From NCBI GenBank assembly GCA_023454395.1, contig JAEYFY010000068.1, forward strand, positions 1 to 6,618: 6,618 nt of DNA. Direction: 5' to 3'. Below the pieces are notes generated by a model. It saw only the letters and a program-made list of their open reading frames with translations. It searched no databases and was not told the DNA's origin. Below, piece after piece: positions 1 to 6,618 of the stretch (positions within the stretch are counted from its first letter, which is position 1; every line of letters starts with the position of its first letter). The stretch is from Pseudomonadota bacterium. Its GTDB lineage: Bacteria; Pseudomonadota; Gammaproteobacteria; Enterobacterales; Enterobacteriaceae. Position numbers and translations under genes: made by a program.

Positions 1-6
1 GAGGAG
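1..6 (+). promoter_or_regulatory. Ribosome binding site of acnB
   Basis: GAGGAG lies six bases before the GTG at 13. It is a close match to the anti-Shine-Dalgarno complement and supports the non-ATG start of acnB. The promoter and any small-RNA target further upstream lie outside the window. Confidence 0.8.
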
Positions 7-12
7 ACAGTC

Positions 13-2610
13 GTGCTAGAAGAATACCGTAAGCACGTAGCAGAGCGTGCAGCTGAAGGTGTCGTTCCAAAACCTCTCGATGCCACACAAACAGCCGCAC
101 TTGTTGAGCTATTAAAAAATCCCCCTAAAGATGAAGAACAATTTCTTCTTGATTTAATTGTTAACCGAGTTCCACCCGGAGTTGATGAAGCTGCCTATGT
201 TAAGGCGGGTTTTTTAACTGCCCTCGCGAAAGGCGAAACCACATCACCTCTTATCACACCAGAAAAAGCAGTTGAATTATTAGGTACCATGCAAGGTGGC
301 TATAATATCCATGCTTTAATTGAATCTCTGGATAATGATAAGTTAGCCCCAATCGCCGCCAAAGCGCTTTCTCACACCTTATTGATGTTTGATAACTTCT
401 ATGATGTTGAGGAAAAAGCGAAAGCTGGCAACGTTTATGCTAAGCAAATTATGCAATCTTGGGCTGATGCACAGTGGTTTACTGAGCGCCCTGAATTAGC
501 AGAAAAAATTACTGTTACCGTCTTTAAAGTCACTGGTGAAACGAATACCGATGACTTATCTCCAGCACCTGATGCTTGGTCCCGCCCTGATATCCCATTA
601 CATGCTTTAGCCATGCTGAAAAATGCGCGCGAAGGCATTGAACCTGATCAACCGGGTAGCGTAGGTCCAATAAAACAAATCGAAGCATTAAATAAGAAAG
701 GCTTCCCACTGGCTTATGTTGGTGATGTTGTAGGGACTGGCTCCTCACGTAAATCAGCAACTAACTCTGTACTTTGGTTTATGGGCGACGACATTCCGTT
801 TGTTCCTAATAAACGAGGTGGTGGGGTTGTCCTTGGCGGTAAAATCGCACCTATCTTCTTTAATACTATGGAAGATGCGGGAGCGCTCCCGATCGAGGTT
901 GATGTTTCTAAATTAAATATGGGTGATGTTATTGATATTTACCCATACAAAGGTGAAATTCGTAACCATGAAACAAATGAGTTACTGGAAACCTTTGAGC
1001 TGAAAACGGAAGTATTAATTGATGAAGTGCGTGCTGGTGGTCGTATTCCATTGATCATTGGTCGTGGATTAACGTCAAAAGCGCGCGAATCACTCGGTTT
1101 ACCGGTTAGCACGTTGTTCCGTCATGCTAAACCTGTTGAAGCAAGTAACCGTGGTTTCTCTTTAGCACAGAAAATGGTTGGTCGTGCTTGTGGTCGTACA
1201 GGTATTCGCCCTGGCGAATACTGTGAGCCAAAAATGACCTCTGTGGGTTCACAAGATACCACCGGTCCAATGACTCGTGATGAGCTAAAAGACTTGGCGT
1301 GTCTTGGTTTCTCTGCTGATTTAGTGATGCAATCATTCTGTCATACTGCAGCGTATCCAAAACCTGTTGATGTCACAACGCATCATACCTTACCTGATTT
1401 TATTATGAACCGTGGTGGTGTTTCACTGCGTCCCGGTGACGGTATTATCCACTCATGGTTAAACCGCATGTTACTGCCTGACACTGTAGGTACAGGCGGT
1501 GACTCACATACCCGTTTCCCTATTGGTATCTCATTCCCTGCTGGTTCAGGCTTAGTGGCTTTTGCTGCGGCAACAGGTGTAATGCCATTAGATATGCCAG
1601 AATCTGTTTTGGTGCGTTTTAAAGGTGAAATGCAACCGGGTGTGACATTGCGTGATTTAGTTCATGCTATTCCTTATTACGCGATCCAAGACGGTTTACT
1701 GACAGTTGAGAAAAAAGGTAAGAAAAACATTTTCTCTGGTCGTATTCTTGAAATTGAAGGCTTACCAGAACTGAAAGTAGAACAAGCATTTGAACTGGCT
1801 GATGCATCAGCAGAACGTTCAGCAGCGGGTTGTACTATTAAACTGGATAAAGCGCCTATCATTGAATATCTGCAATCTAACATCATCTTACTGAAATGGA
1901 TGATTGCTGAAGGTTATGGTGATCGCCGTACTATTGAACGTCGTATTACGTCAATGGAAAACTGGCTGAAAGATCCGCAATTACTTGAAGCAGATGCAGA
2001 TGCAGAATATGCGGCAGTGATCGAAATTGATTTAAATGAGATCAAAGAGCCAATTTTATGTGCGCCGAACGATCCTGATGACGCACGTCTGCTCTCAGAA
2101 GTGGCAAACAGCAAAATTGATGAAGTGTTTATTGGTTCTTGTATGACCAATATTGGTCACTTCCGTGCTGCAGGTAAACTGCTTGATCAGCATAAAGGTC
2201 AATTACCAACACGTTTATGGGTTGCACCACCAACAAAAATGGATGCGGCACAATTAACGGAAGAAGGCTATTACAGTGTCTTCGGTAAGAGTGGTGCGCG
2301 CATCGAAGTGCCAGGTTGTTCATTATGTATGGGTAACCAAGCACGCGTTGCTGATGGGGCGACAGTGGTTTCAACATCGACACGTAACTTCCCTAACCGT
2401 TTAGGTACAGGTGCAAATGTGTATCTTGCTTCAGCAGAGCTTGCCGCTGTTGCGTCATTATTAGGTCGTTTGCCGGAGCCACAAGAGTATCTGGACTTTA
2501 TGAATAAAGTGGATGAAACCGCGGAAGATACTTATCGTTATCTAAACTTTGACCAACTAGAGCAATATACAGATAAAGCAGACCAAGTTATTTTCCAAAC
2601 AGCGGTATAA
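13..2610 (+). CDS. acnB: Aconitate hydratase B (bifunctional aconitase / 2-methylisocitrate dehydratase)
   Basis: AcnB interconverts citrate and isocitrate through cis-aconitate in the TCA cycle. It also hydrates 2-methyl-cis-aconitate in the methylcitrate pathway of many proteobacteria. It is cytosolic and carries a [4Fe-4S] cluster. The 865 residues equal the E. coli length and align end to end, from [16 protein letters not shown] to VIFQTAV. The order is that of the B type: an N-terminal HEAT-like domain (about 1-160), the swivelling domain (about 165-370, with [15 protein letters not shown] and [12 protein letters not shown]), then the three catalytic domains. Cluster ligands are Cys710 (in IGSCMTN), Cys769 and Cys772 (in PGCSLCMGN), the same numbers as in E. 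coli. The start is GTG with GAGGAG six bases upstream; no better start exists in the window. Known family behaviour: when the cluster is lost, AcnB binds mRNAs as an iron/oxidative-stress regulator. A strong terminator follows, so it is probably transcribed alone. No damage is seen. Confidence 0.98.
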   Translation: MLEEYRKHVAERAAEGVVPKPLDATQTAALVELLKNPPKDEEQFLLDLIVNRVPPGVDEAAYVKAGFLTALAKGETTSPLITPEKAVELLGTMQGGYNIHALIESLDNDKLAPIAAKALSHTLLMFDNFYDVEEKAKAGNVYAKQIMQSWADAQWFTERPELAEKITVTVFKVTGETNTDDLSPAPDAWSRPDIPLHALAMLKNAREGIEPDQPGSVGPIKQIEALNKKGFPLAYVGDVVGTGSSRKSATNSVLWFMGDDIPFVPNKRGGGVVLGGKIAPIFFNTMEDAGALPIEVDVSKLNMGDVIDIYPYKGEIRNHETNELLETFELKTEVLIDEVRAGGRIPLIIGRGLTSKARESLGLPVSTLFRHAKPVEASNRGFSLAQKMVGRACGRTGIRPGEYCEPKMTSVGSQDTTGPMTRDELKDLACLGFSADLVMQSFCHTAAYPKPVDVTTHHTLPDFIMNRGGVSLRPGDGIIHSWLNRMLLPDTVGTGGDSHTRFPIGISFPAGSGLVAFAAATGVMPLDMPESVLVRFKGEMQPGVTLRDLVHAIPYYAIQDGLLTVEKKGKKNIFSGRILEIEGLPELKVEQAFELADASAERSAAGCTIKLDKAPIIEYLQSNIILLKWMIAEGYGDRRTIERRITSMENWLKDPQLLEADADAEYAAVIEIDLNEIKEPILCAPNDPDDARLLSEVANSKIDEVFIGSCMTNIGHFRAAGKLLDQHKGQLPTRLWVAPPTKMDAAQLTEEGYYSVFGKSGARIEVPGCSLCMGNQARVADGATVVSTSTRNFPNRLGTGANVYLASAELAAVASLLGRLPEPQEYLDFMNKVDETAEDTYRYLNFDQLEQYTDKADQVIFQTAV

Positions 2611-2646
2611 CGGTTAATTTATTGCTTTAAAGTATTTTATATGAAC

Positions 2647-2680
2647 AAACGGGAGGCAAATGCCTCCCGTTTTTTGTTAT
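2647..2680 (+). terminator. Intrinsic terminator of acnB
   Basis: GGGAGGCA and TGCCTCCC arms (about 2650-2658 and 2661-2669, with the flanking C/G pair) form a GC-rich stem of eight or nine pairs closed by an AAAT loop. A run of six T follows at 2670-2675, and the AAA before the stem can pair with the first T residues. It lies 37 bases after the acnB stop codon, so it should isolate acnB from yacL. Confidence 0.92.
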
Positions 2681-2682
2681 TT

Positions 2683-2712
2683 TTGTCATAATAAGAATAA
2701 GATATTTTTTAT
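2683..2712 (+). promoter_or_regulatory. Possible promoter of yacL
   Basis: TTGTCA at 2683-2688 matches five of six -35 bases, and TTTTAT at 2707-2712 is a weak -10 at 18-base spacing. The terminator just upstream implies that yacL needs its own promoter, and this is the best sigma-70-like pair I can find by eye in the AT-rich gap. The -10 is poor, so the assignment is tentative. Confidence 0.3.
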
Positions 2713-2746
2713 CAAAAAAGTAGCAGCTTAATAAGGGGCGTACACC

Positions 2747-3118
2747 ATGGATTATGAATTTCAGCGAGATCTCACTGGCGGTATATTAGCCCGTTTTTCG
2801 ATGGATCATGAAGCAATAGGTTATTGGCTGAATGATGAAGTTCAGGGCGATATTAGTCTGATAGATCAAATTCTTGAAGAAATGGAAGGTATTAAAGGTA
2901 GTGAAAGACAGTGGGAATTAATCGGTAAAGAATATAGCCTTTCTATTGATGACGAAGAAGTAATGGTAAGAGCGAATACATTACATTTTGAAACAGATGA
3001 AATGGAAGAGGGCATGAGTTATTACGATAACGAGAGTATTGCTTTTTGTGGGCTAGATGATTTTGCTGCTATGCTACAAAAATATCGGTTATTTATTCTG
3101 GAAAATAGAAAAAATTAA
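2747..3118 (+). CDS. yacL: UPF0231 family protein YacL
   Basis: This is a small, strongly acidic cytosolic protein of 123 residues; E. coli YacL has 120. The start MDYEFQRDLTGG, the central GSERQWE..G.EY and DDEEVMVRAN, and the motif DEMEEGMSYYDNES correspond to the E. coli protein in the same order. It has no signal peptide, membrane segment or catalytic motif that I recognise. Its molecular function is unknown, and I do not assign one. ATG 2747 is preceded by AAGGGG (2733-2738) at eight bases. It follows acnB on the same strand, as in E. coli, but the acnB terminator lies between them, so the pairing is conserved synteny rather than clear co-transcription. I see no hairpin-plus-T-run after its stop, so transcripts may continue into mscS. 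Confidence 0.93.
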   Translation: MDYEFQRDLTGGILARFSMDHEAIGYWLNDEVQGDISLIDQILEEMEGIKGSERQWELIGKEYSLSIDDEEVMVRANTLHFETDEMEEGMSYYDNESIAFCGLDDFAAMLQKYRLFILENRKN

Positions 3119-3154
3119 CAAATCCCATATATTTCTTGAATAAATCTGCCACAA

Positions 3155-3160
3155 TATACT
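3155..3160 (+). promoter_or_regulatory. Possible -10 element for mscS (sigma-S-like)
   Basis: TATACT sits 50 bases before the mscS start. It is close to the sigma-70 -10 hexamer and fits the TAYRCT core preferred by sigma S. No good -35 is present: TTGAAT at 3136-3141 is only 13 bases away, and TTTCTT at 3132-3137 has correct spacing but poor sequence. Published work on E. coli reports partly RpoS-dependent mscS expression, which makes the match reasonable but not proven. Confidence 0.33.
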
Positions 3161-3210
3161 ATTGAATTACTCTTCTTTTTATTACGTTTTTAAGTTTAAA
3201 AGGTGGTCTA

Positions 3211-4071
3211 ATGAATGAATTACCTGCTAGTTTAGATGAAGCAACGGGTTGGTTTGTTGCCAATCAAGATCTCTTTATTCAGTATGCTGTGAATATTGTG
3301 GCTGCATTTTTGATCCTATTTATTGGGCTTTTTGTAGCAAAAGTGATTGGTAAAGGTGTCGCAAGAGTACTTACGTTGCGCCATATCGATGCAACTGTTG
3401 TTACATTTCTGTCTGTCCTAGTTCGTTATACTGTTGTTGCTTTTACCTTAATTGCGGTATTAGGACGATTAGGCGTTCAAACTGCTTCTGTTATAGCCGT
3501 ACTGGGTGCCGCTGGTTTAGCCGTCGGTTTAGCATTACAAGGTTCGCTGTCTAACTTTGCTGCTGGTGTACTGATTGTTATTTTCCGTCCGATCCGTACG
3601 AATGAATATGTGATGATCGGGTCTGTGGAAGGTACCGTAAAAGATGTGCAGATTTTTTCAACCACATTACGTTCAGCCGATGACAGAATTATCGTTATCC
3701 CAAATAGCAAAATTATCAGTAGTGAAGTTATTAACTTAACGCGTGAACCTAATCGCCGTACACAAATTATAGTTGGTGTCGCTTACGATGCCGATATTGA
3801 TAAAGTAAAACAAGTGCTTGGCGATGTTGTTGCAAAAGATAAACGTATTCAACATGAGCAAGGCGTGACTATTCGTTTACATGAAATGGCACCGTCTTCA
3901 TTAAACTTTGTGGTACGTGTTTGGACAACCAATGGTGATGCATGGCCAGTTTATTGGGATTTAATGGAAGATTTTAAACGCGCATTAGACGCGAATAATA
4001 TCGGTATTCCATTCCCACAAATGGATGTTTATATGCATCAAACACAAAGTGCGACAGCGAAAGCAGAATAG
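3211..4071 (+). CDS. mscS: Small-conductance mechanosensitive channel MscS
   Basis: MscS is a homoheptameric inner-membrane channel that opens under membrane tension and releases small solutes, protecting cells from lysis on hypo-osmotic shock. The 286 residues equal the E. coli length. Membrane helices are TM1 about 24-52, TM2 about 62-88 and TM3 about 91-125. TM3 has the Gly/Ala-packed pore pattern [14 protein letters not shown]. The gate leucines are Leu103 and Leu107 (E. coli Leu105 and Leu109), with the kink glycine at Gly111, because the N-terminus is two residues shorter. The cytoplasmic vestibule follows, with [27 protein letters not shown] and the C-terminal beta-barrel motif PFPQMDV. 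The last residues (TQSATAKAE) differ from E. coli, as expected at an exposed tail. The ATG has AAGGTGG at 3200-3206. A terminator follows, so mscS is separate from argO. In E. coli fbaA is the gene upstream of mscS; here it is yacL. Confidence 0.97.
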   Translation: MNELPASLDEATGWFVANQDLFIQYAVNIVAAFLILFIGLFVAKVIGKGVARVLTLRHIDATVVTFLSVLVRYTVVAFTLIAVLGRLGVQTASVIAVLGAAGLAVGLALQGSLSNFAAGVLIVIFRPIRTNEYVMIGSVEGTVKDVQIFSTTLRSADDRIIVIPNSKIISSEVINLTREPNRRTQIIVGVAYDADIDKVKQVLGDVVAKDKRIQHEQGVTIRLHEMAPSSLNFVVRVWTTNGDAWPVYWDLMEDFKRALDANNIGIPFPQMDVYMHQTQSATAKAE

Positions 4072-4094
4072 TCTCACAAGAATAGATGACATAG

Positions 4095-4120
4095 AGCCAC
4101 GTTAATAACGTGGCTTTTTT
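4095..4120 (+). terminator. Intrinsic terminator of mscS
   Basis: A perfect nine-pair stem, AGCCACGTT (4095-4103) with AACGTGGCT (4107-4115), has an AAT loop and runs into six T (4115-4120). It begins 24 bases after the mscS stop. Because it ends mscS transcription, argO downstream should have its own promoter. Confidence 0.92.
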
Positions 4121-4140
4121 GTATTTATCGCCATTAGTTT

Positions 4141-4159
4141 TTCTTATTATCAATAAGAA
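4141..4159 (+). promoter_or_regulatory. Candidate ArgP operator upstream of argO (perfect dyad, T-N11-A)
   Basis: TTCTTATT (4141-4148) and AATAAGAA (4152-4159) are exact inverted repeats separated by ATC. The core contains T4144-N11-A4156, the shape of a LysR-family recognition site. It ends 76 bases before the argO start and lies downstream of the mscS terminator, so it is not a terminator itself, having no T run and few GC pairs. A second small dyad, AATGA-T-TCATT (4158-4168), abuts it. ArgP activates argO in E. coli by binding upstream of its promoter, and argP is in this window. The link to ArgP is inference; Lrp or another regulator could also bind here. Confidence 0.42.
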
Positions 4160-4190
4160 TGATTCATTTCCTCTAATATCAAAACCCTTC

Positions 4191-4196
4191 TATTAT
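4191..4196 (+). promoter_or_regulatory. Possible -10 element for argO
   Basis: TATTAT matches five of six bases of the -10 consensus and lies about 40 bases before the argO start. The -35 region at correct spacing (TTCCTC near 4168-4173) is poor, as expected of a promoter that depends on an activator. TATTAA at 4205-4210 is an alternative that would place the upstream dyad near -67. Confidence 0.33.
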
Positions 4197-4235
4197 TCAT
4201 CCAATATTAAACGAATAATTATTAGGATATTTTGC

Positions 4236-4859
4236 ATGTTCACAACTTTTTTTCAGGGGTTCTTATTAAGCGCAGCAATGATTTTGCCAATAGGTGCTCA
4301 AAATGCCTTTGTTTTACAACAAGGAAGTAAAAAACAGTTTCATTTAATGAGTGCATTTTTATGCGCTTTAAGTGATGTGGTTTTGATCACCGCAGGTGTC
4401 TTTGGTGGAAGCGCTCTGCTTAGCCAATCAGAAATACTTTTATTACTGATCACTTGGGGAGGCGTTGCGTTCTTATTGTGGTATGGCTGGAATGCATTTA
4501 AAACTGCTTTTTCAAAAGATATTGAATTATCACAAAGTGAAAATCAGGTAAAAAGCCGCTGGCGTGTGATAGTAACATTAGTTGCCGTAACATGGCTGAA
4601 TCCTCATGTTTATTTAGATACTTTTGTTGTGATAGGCAGTATTGGTGGGCAATTAACGTCAGAATTGCGTCCTTGGTTTACATTTGGAGCGGTATTTGCC
4701 TCTATAAGCTGGTTTTTTGCGTTATCACTACTGGCCGCTTGGTTTTCTCCAATATTAAGCAAAGCGCGCGCTCAACGTATTATTAATCTGTTTGTGGGAT
4801 GTGTAATGTGGTTTATTGCTGTTCAATTAGCGGCACAAGGATGGAAAACTCTCTTTTAA
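4236..4859 (+). CDS. argO: L-arginine exporter ArgO (LysE family)
   Basis: ArgO exports arginine, and the toxic analogue canavanine, across the inner membrane. The 207 residues compare with 211 in E. coli and align throughout except the last few. The LysE-family pattern is visible: N-terminal [19 protein letters not shown], then [10 protein letters not shown] (Asp47), [11 protein letters not shown], the central signature [14 protein letters not shown] (120-131, with Asp128), and [15 protein letters not shown] near the end. Five to six hydrophobic segments are evident. I start at ATG 4236, which has AGGA at 4224-4227 and matches the E. coli N-terminus. The frame is open back to a GTG at 4110, but that codon lies in the mscS terminator stem and the extra 42 residues resemble nothing. 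One departure: position 21 is Ala where E. coli ArgO and Corynebacterium LysE have Pro (GPQN). Regulation is probably by ArgP with arginine or lysine, through the upstream dyad. No T-run terminator follows, so read-through to yggE is possible. Confidence 0.96.
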   Translation: MFTTFFQGFLLSAAMILPIGAQNAFVLQQGSKKQFHLMSAFLCALSDVVLITAGVFGGSALLSQSEILLLLITWGGVAFLLWYGWNAFKTAFSKDIELSQSENQVKSRWRVIVTLVAVTWLNPHVYLDTFVVIGSIGGQLTSELRPWFTFGAVFASISWFFALSLLAAWFSPILSKARAQRIINLFVGCVMWFIAVQLAAQGWKTLF

Positions 4860-4881
4860 TCTTAAAGAACTTTACATCAGA

Positions 4882-4887
4882 TATGCT
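4882..4887 (+). promoter_or_regulatory. Possible -10 element for yggE
   Basis: TATGCT, followed by AAG, fits the TAYRCT core of sigma-S-type -10 elements and lies 57 bases before the proposed yggE start. I find no credible -35 at 16-18 bases upstream; TTTACA at 4871-4876 is too close. yggE could instead be expressed by read-through from argO. Confidence 0.22.
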
Positions 4888-4933
4888 AAGGTTCTTCTTA
4901 GCCATAAAAAATGGTCTTAAATTTTATTATGTC

Positions 4934-4938
4934 GGGGG
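4934..4938 (+). promoter_or_regulatory. Ribosome binding site deciding the yggE start
   Basis: A GGGGG run lies five bases before GTG 4944 and is the only purine-rich, G-containing tract close to a possible start. The upstream in-frame ATG at 4929 is preceded by an A/T tract without any Shine-Dalgarno match, which favours the GTG. Confidence 0.65.
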
Positions 4939-4943
4939 TTTTT

Positions 4944-5678
4944 GTGAAATTAAAAGCAATTGTATTAGCATCCGTGTTTACACTGGGATTACCTTCTTTT
5001 GCATTAGCCGCATCAGAGCCAGAAGGACCACATATTACAACATCGGGTAATGCGACAATTAAAGCCGCTCCTGATATGGCAACATTAAATATTCAGGTTA
5101 ACGAAAGAGCAAAAGATGCAGCTCAGGCTAAGAAACAAGTTGATGAGCGTGTTGCAAAATATTTTGTCTTCTTAAAAGAAAATGGTGTTGTTAAAGAAGA
5201 TATCGACGCAGCTAATATCCGTACTCAACCAAACTATGAGTATGATAAAAAAGCAGAGCGTTCAGTGATTAATGGTTATACGGCAACACGTACCGTTAAT
5301 GTTAAAATTAAGAAATTAGAACAGCTTAATACGTTGCTTGATGGCGCATTAGCAGCTGGTTTAAATGAGATTAATAACGTTGAATTTGGCGTAAATAATC
5401 CGGAACAATACAAAACAAAAGCACGAGAAGTTGCGATTAAAAATGCCATTGATCAAGCAACGTCAGTAGCAAAAGGTTTCGGTGCGGATTTAGGTGCTGT
5501 GTATAGCGTGAGCTATCGTGCGCCAGAAGCCACCCCTTATCCAATCGCACAAGTGCGTATGGATGCAATGGCATTAAAAGCACAAGCACCCGCTGCAGTG
5601 CAAGAAACCTATGAACAGCAAAGCATCGAGTTTAAAGATTATGTTGATGTGGTTTTTGAATTAAAACGCACTAAATAA
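4944..5678 (+). CDS. yggE: SIMPL-domain (DUF541) periplasmic protein YggE, oxidative stress defence
   Basis: This is a secreted protein of the SIMPL/DUF541 family. E. coli YggE has been reported to lower intracellular reactive oxygen species; the biochemical mechanism is not established. From GTG 4944 it has 244 residues (E. coli 246). Residues 1-22 form a classical signal peptide: MKLK, then a hydrophobic core ending PSFALA, with cleavage expected between Ala22 and Ala23. The domain follows with GPHITTSGNATIKAAPDMATL, a charged helical stretch with AKKQVDERV, NIRTQPNYEY, GYTATRTVNV, LNTLLDGALAAGLNEINNV, GAVYSVSYR and the C-terminal QETYEQQSIEF..YVDVVFEL. All correspond in order to E. coli YggE. 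Starting instead at 4929 or 4911 would put residues unlike the family before the basic signal-peptide start. It lies 84 bases after argO on the same strand, as in E. coli, and converges on argP. A small imperfect hairpin sits in the gap. Confidence 0.94.
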   Translation: MKLKAIVLASVFTLGLPSFALAASEPEGPHITTSGNATIKAAPDMATLNIQVNERAKDAAQAKKQVDERVAKYFVFLKENGVVKEDIDAANIRTQPNYEYDKKAERSVINGYTATRTVNVKIKKLEQLNTLLDGALAAGLNEINNVEFGVNNPEQYKTKAREVAIKNAIDQATSVAKGFGADLGAVYSVSYRAPEATPYPIAQVRMDAMALKAQAPAAVQETYEQQSIEFKDYVDVVFELKRTK

Positions 5679-5696
5679 TCCTGCTGTAATAAAAAC

Positions 5697-5728
5697 AAAA
5701 TAGGCTTCAATATGAAGCCTATTTTTTT
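5697..5728. terminator. Bidirectional terminator between yggE and argP
   Basis: TAGGCTTCA (5701-5709) pairs with TGAAGCCTA (5713-5721) around an ATA loop, and AAAA before the stem pairs with TTTT after it. On the + strand seven T follow (5722-5728). On the - strand the A-rich tract 5691-5700 reads as T residues broken by one G. It lies 18 bases after the yggE stop and 24 bases past the argP stop, so one hairpin can serve both converging genes. Confidence 0.9.
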
Positions 5729-5752
5729 GTGTTGATAAGATGAAATAGAGTA

Positions 5753-6618
5753 TTACTCTTCATCCTGTTTTAAAACTTTACGACCAAAATCAATGAGTGC
5801 GTCTGTCACTTTTCTCATGGTTCTACTTTCTGGTGCAAATCGGTGCCAATAAAGCATCCGCCGCTGGCAAAGCCCTGGAGTTAAATCAACCAACTCTCCA
5901 CTTTTGAGTTCATTAGCAATTTGCAGATGAGGGATCATACAACAGGTTGAACCTTGTTTAGCTAATTGCACGAAGGCTTCAGAGGAGTTCACAATATGAC
6001 AGGGTACACTACCGGGCGATAAACCAAAATTTTGTTGTAAAAATGCCTGATGCATATCATCAAGATGGTCAAAGGCAACTGCTGGCGCTTTTAATAACGA
6101 AGATTTTGTTACGCCATTAGCAAAGTAGCGTTGAGCAAAGTCAGGAGAAGCAACGAAGAGGTAATCGAGAGCGCCTAATTGATCGACAAGACAACTTGGC
6201 AGTGCTTGTGGCTGAATACTAATTGCACCAACGACTTCGCCTCGTCTTAATCGTTCTTGAGTGCGAGTTTCATCTTCCACTTGAATATTGAGACGAATAG
6301 GCAGTTGCGTTAAGACGGGATGTAAAGCTGGCAACAACCATGTTGCTAAACTGTCAGCATTCACCGCCAAAGAGAGTAAAAGAGGTGTAGAACCGCTATT
6401 TTCATCACCTAACCATTGTTCTTCAAGTAATTCTACTTGATGCAATAGTGCTAATAATTTTTGTCCTTGCTCAGTAGGTTGAGGTGGAACAGTTCTGACT
6501 AATAGCGGTTGTCCAAATAAATTTTCTAACTGTTTGATACGCTGAGAAACGGCAGATTGTGTAATACATAACTTTTGCGCGGCTCTTTCAAAACCACGTT
6601 CTCGAATGACGGCATCAA
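5753..6618 (-). CDS. argP: LysR-family transcriptional regulator ArgP (IciA), 5' end outside the window
   Basis: ArgP is a cytosolic LysR-type DNA-binding regulator. In E. coli it activates argO with arginine as co-effector and also acts on dapB, lysC, gdhA and other genes in response to lysine. The frame is open to the window edge. The first complete codon (GAT at 6616-6614) corresponds to Asp13 of E. coli ArgP, so about 12 residues are missing. The N-terminal helix-turn-helix is visible as [19 protein letters not shown], with [14 protein letters not shown] following. The effector-binding domain contains [18 protein letters not shown], including Ser94, a position of known dominant argP mutations. 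Further along come [32 protein letters not shown] and [14 protein letters not shown]. It ends KVLKQDEE, two residues past the E. coli C-terminus. A start at the internal TTG near 6445 would remove the whole DNA-binding domain. It converges on yggE and is separated from it by a shared terminator. Its expected target, argO, is about 1 kb away. Confidence 0.96.
   Translation of the reverse strand, partial: DAVIRERGFERAAQKLCITQSAVSQRIKQLENLFGQPLLVRTVPPQPTEQGQKLLALLHQVELLEEQWLGDENSGSTPLLLSLAVNADSLATWLLPALHPVLTQLPIRLNIQVEDETRTQERLRRGEVVGAISIQPQALPSCLVDQLGALDYLFVASPDFAQRYFANGVTKSSLLKAPAVAFDHLDDMHQAFLQQNFGLSPGSVPCHIVNSSEAFVQLAKQGSTCCMIPHLQIANELKSGELVDLTPGLCQRRMLYWHRFAPESRTMRKVTDALIDFGRKVLKQDEE

Noticed and set aside
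435..2383. Several minus-strand open frames of 67-84 codons inside acnB
   Set aside because: They lie antisense to a highly conserved full-length gene, have no recognisable domains and are explained as shadows of its codon pattern.
4141..4168. Fur box or ArgR (ARG) box upstream of argO
   Set aside because: The GATAAT-type hexamer array needed for Fur is only partly present, and no TGAAT-N4-ATTCA arrangement exists for ArgR; the LysR-type dyad explains the symmetry better.
4884..4903. Hairpin GCTAAG / CTTAGC between argO and yggE as an argO terminator
   Set aside because: The stem is only six pairs with a six-base loop, and it is followed by A residues rather than T on the + strand. No T run follows on the - strand either.
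4929..4943. ATG at 4929 as the yggE start
   Set aside because: It has no Shine-Dalgarno match in the A/T-rich stretch before it, and it adds MSGVF before a signal peptide that already begins properly with (V)KLK at the GTG.
4592..5050. Two + strand open frames overlapping the end of argO and the start of yggE
   Set aside because: They are out of frame with two well-supported conserved genes, and their translations are low-complexity and cysteine/tyrosine-rich with no family resemblance.
5753..6445. A shorter 230-residue LysR gene starting at the TTG at 6445
   Set aside because: The frame continues to the window edge and encodes the conserved ArgP helix-turn-helix and linker, so the TTG is an internal leucine codon.
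1..6618. A mobile element, defence system, CRISPR array, tRNA or other undescribed system
   Set aside because: All coding space is taken by six recognised core genes, the spacers are short, and I see no direct repeats, terminal inverted repeats, tRNA-like folds or sharply different base composition.

Overview
This window looks like ordinary core chromosome of a low-GC member of Enterobacterales, most like the Proteus/Providencia group (Morganellaceae). The proteins align almost residue for residue with Escherichia coli AcnB, YacL, MscS, ArgO, YggE and ArgP as I remember them. The DNA, however, is AT-rich, with A/T-ending codons and AT-rich spacers. The genus is an inference from composition and cannot be fixed without a search.

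Layout, left to right: acnB (complete, GTG start, 865 residues) ends at a strong intrinsic terminator. It is followed by yacL, a small acidic UPF0231 protein that also follows acnB in E. coli. After a 92-base AT-rich gap come mscS (small-conductance mechanosensitive channel), a terminator, argO (basic amino acid exporter) and yggE (secreted SIMPL-domain protein), all on the + strand. A symmetric terminator then separates yggE from argP on the - strand. argP encodes the LysR-type regulator that controls argO, and it runs off the right edge without its first codons.

The genes fall into two blocks. acnB-yacL carries a TCA-cycle enzyme and its usual neighbour. mscS-argO-yggE-argP carries envelope and stress functions, and contains both a transporter and its own regulator. 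A perfect 19-bp dyad with a LysR T-N11-A core lies upstream of argO and is a reasonable ArgP operator candidate. In E. coli the two blocks are far apart, so the yacL/mscS gap is a gene-order junction relative to that species.

I found no mobile element, CRISPR array, toxin-antitoxin pair, defence gene, RNA gene or unfamiliar coding sequence. No gene-free stretch exceeds 165 bases. I do not think the window holds a previously undescribed system; the points below concern regulation, gene order and single-residue departures.
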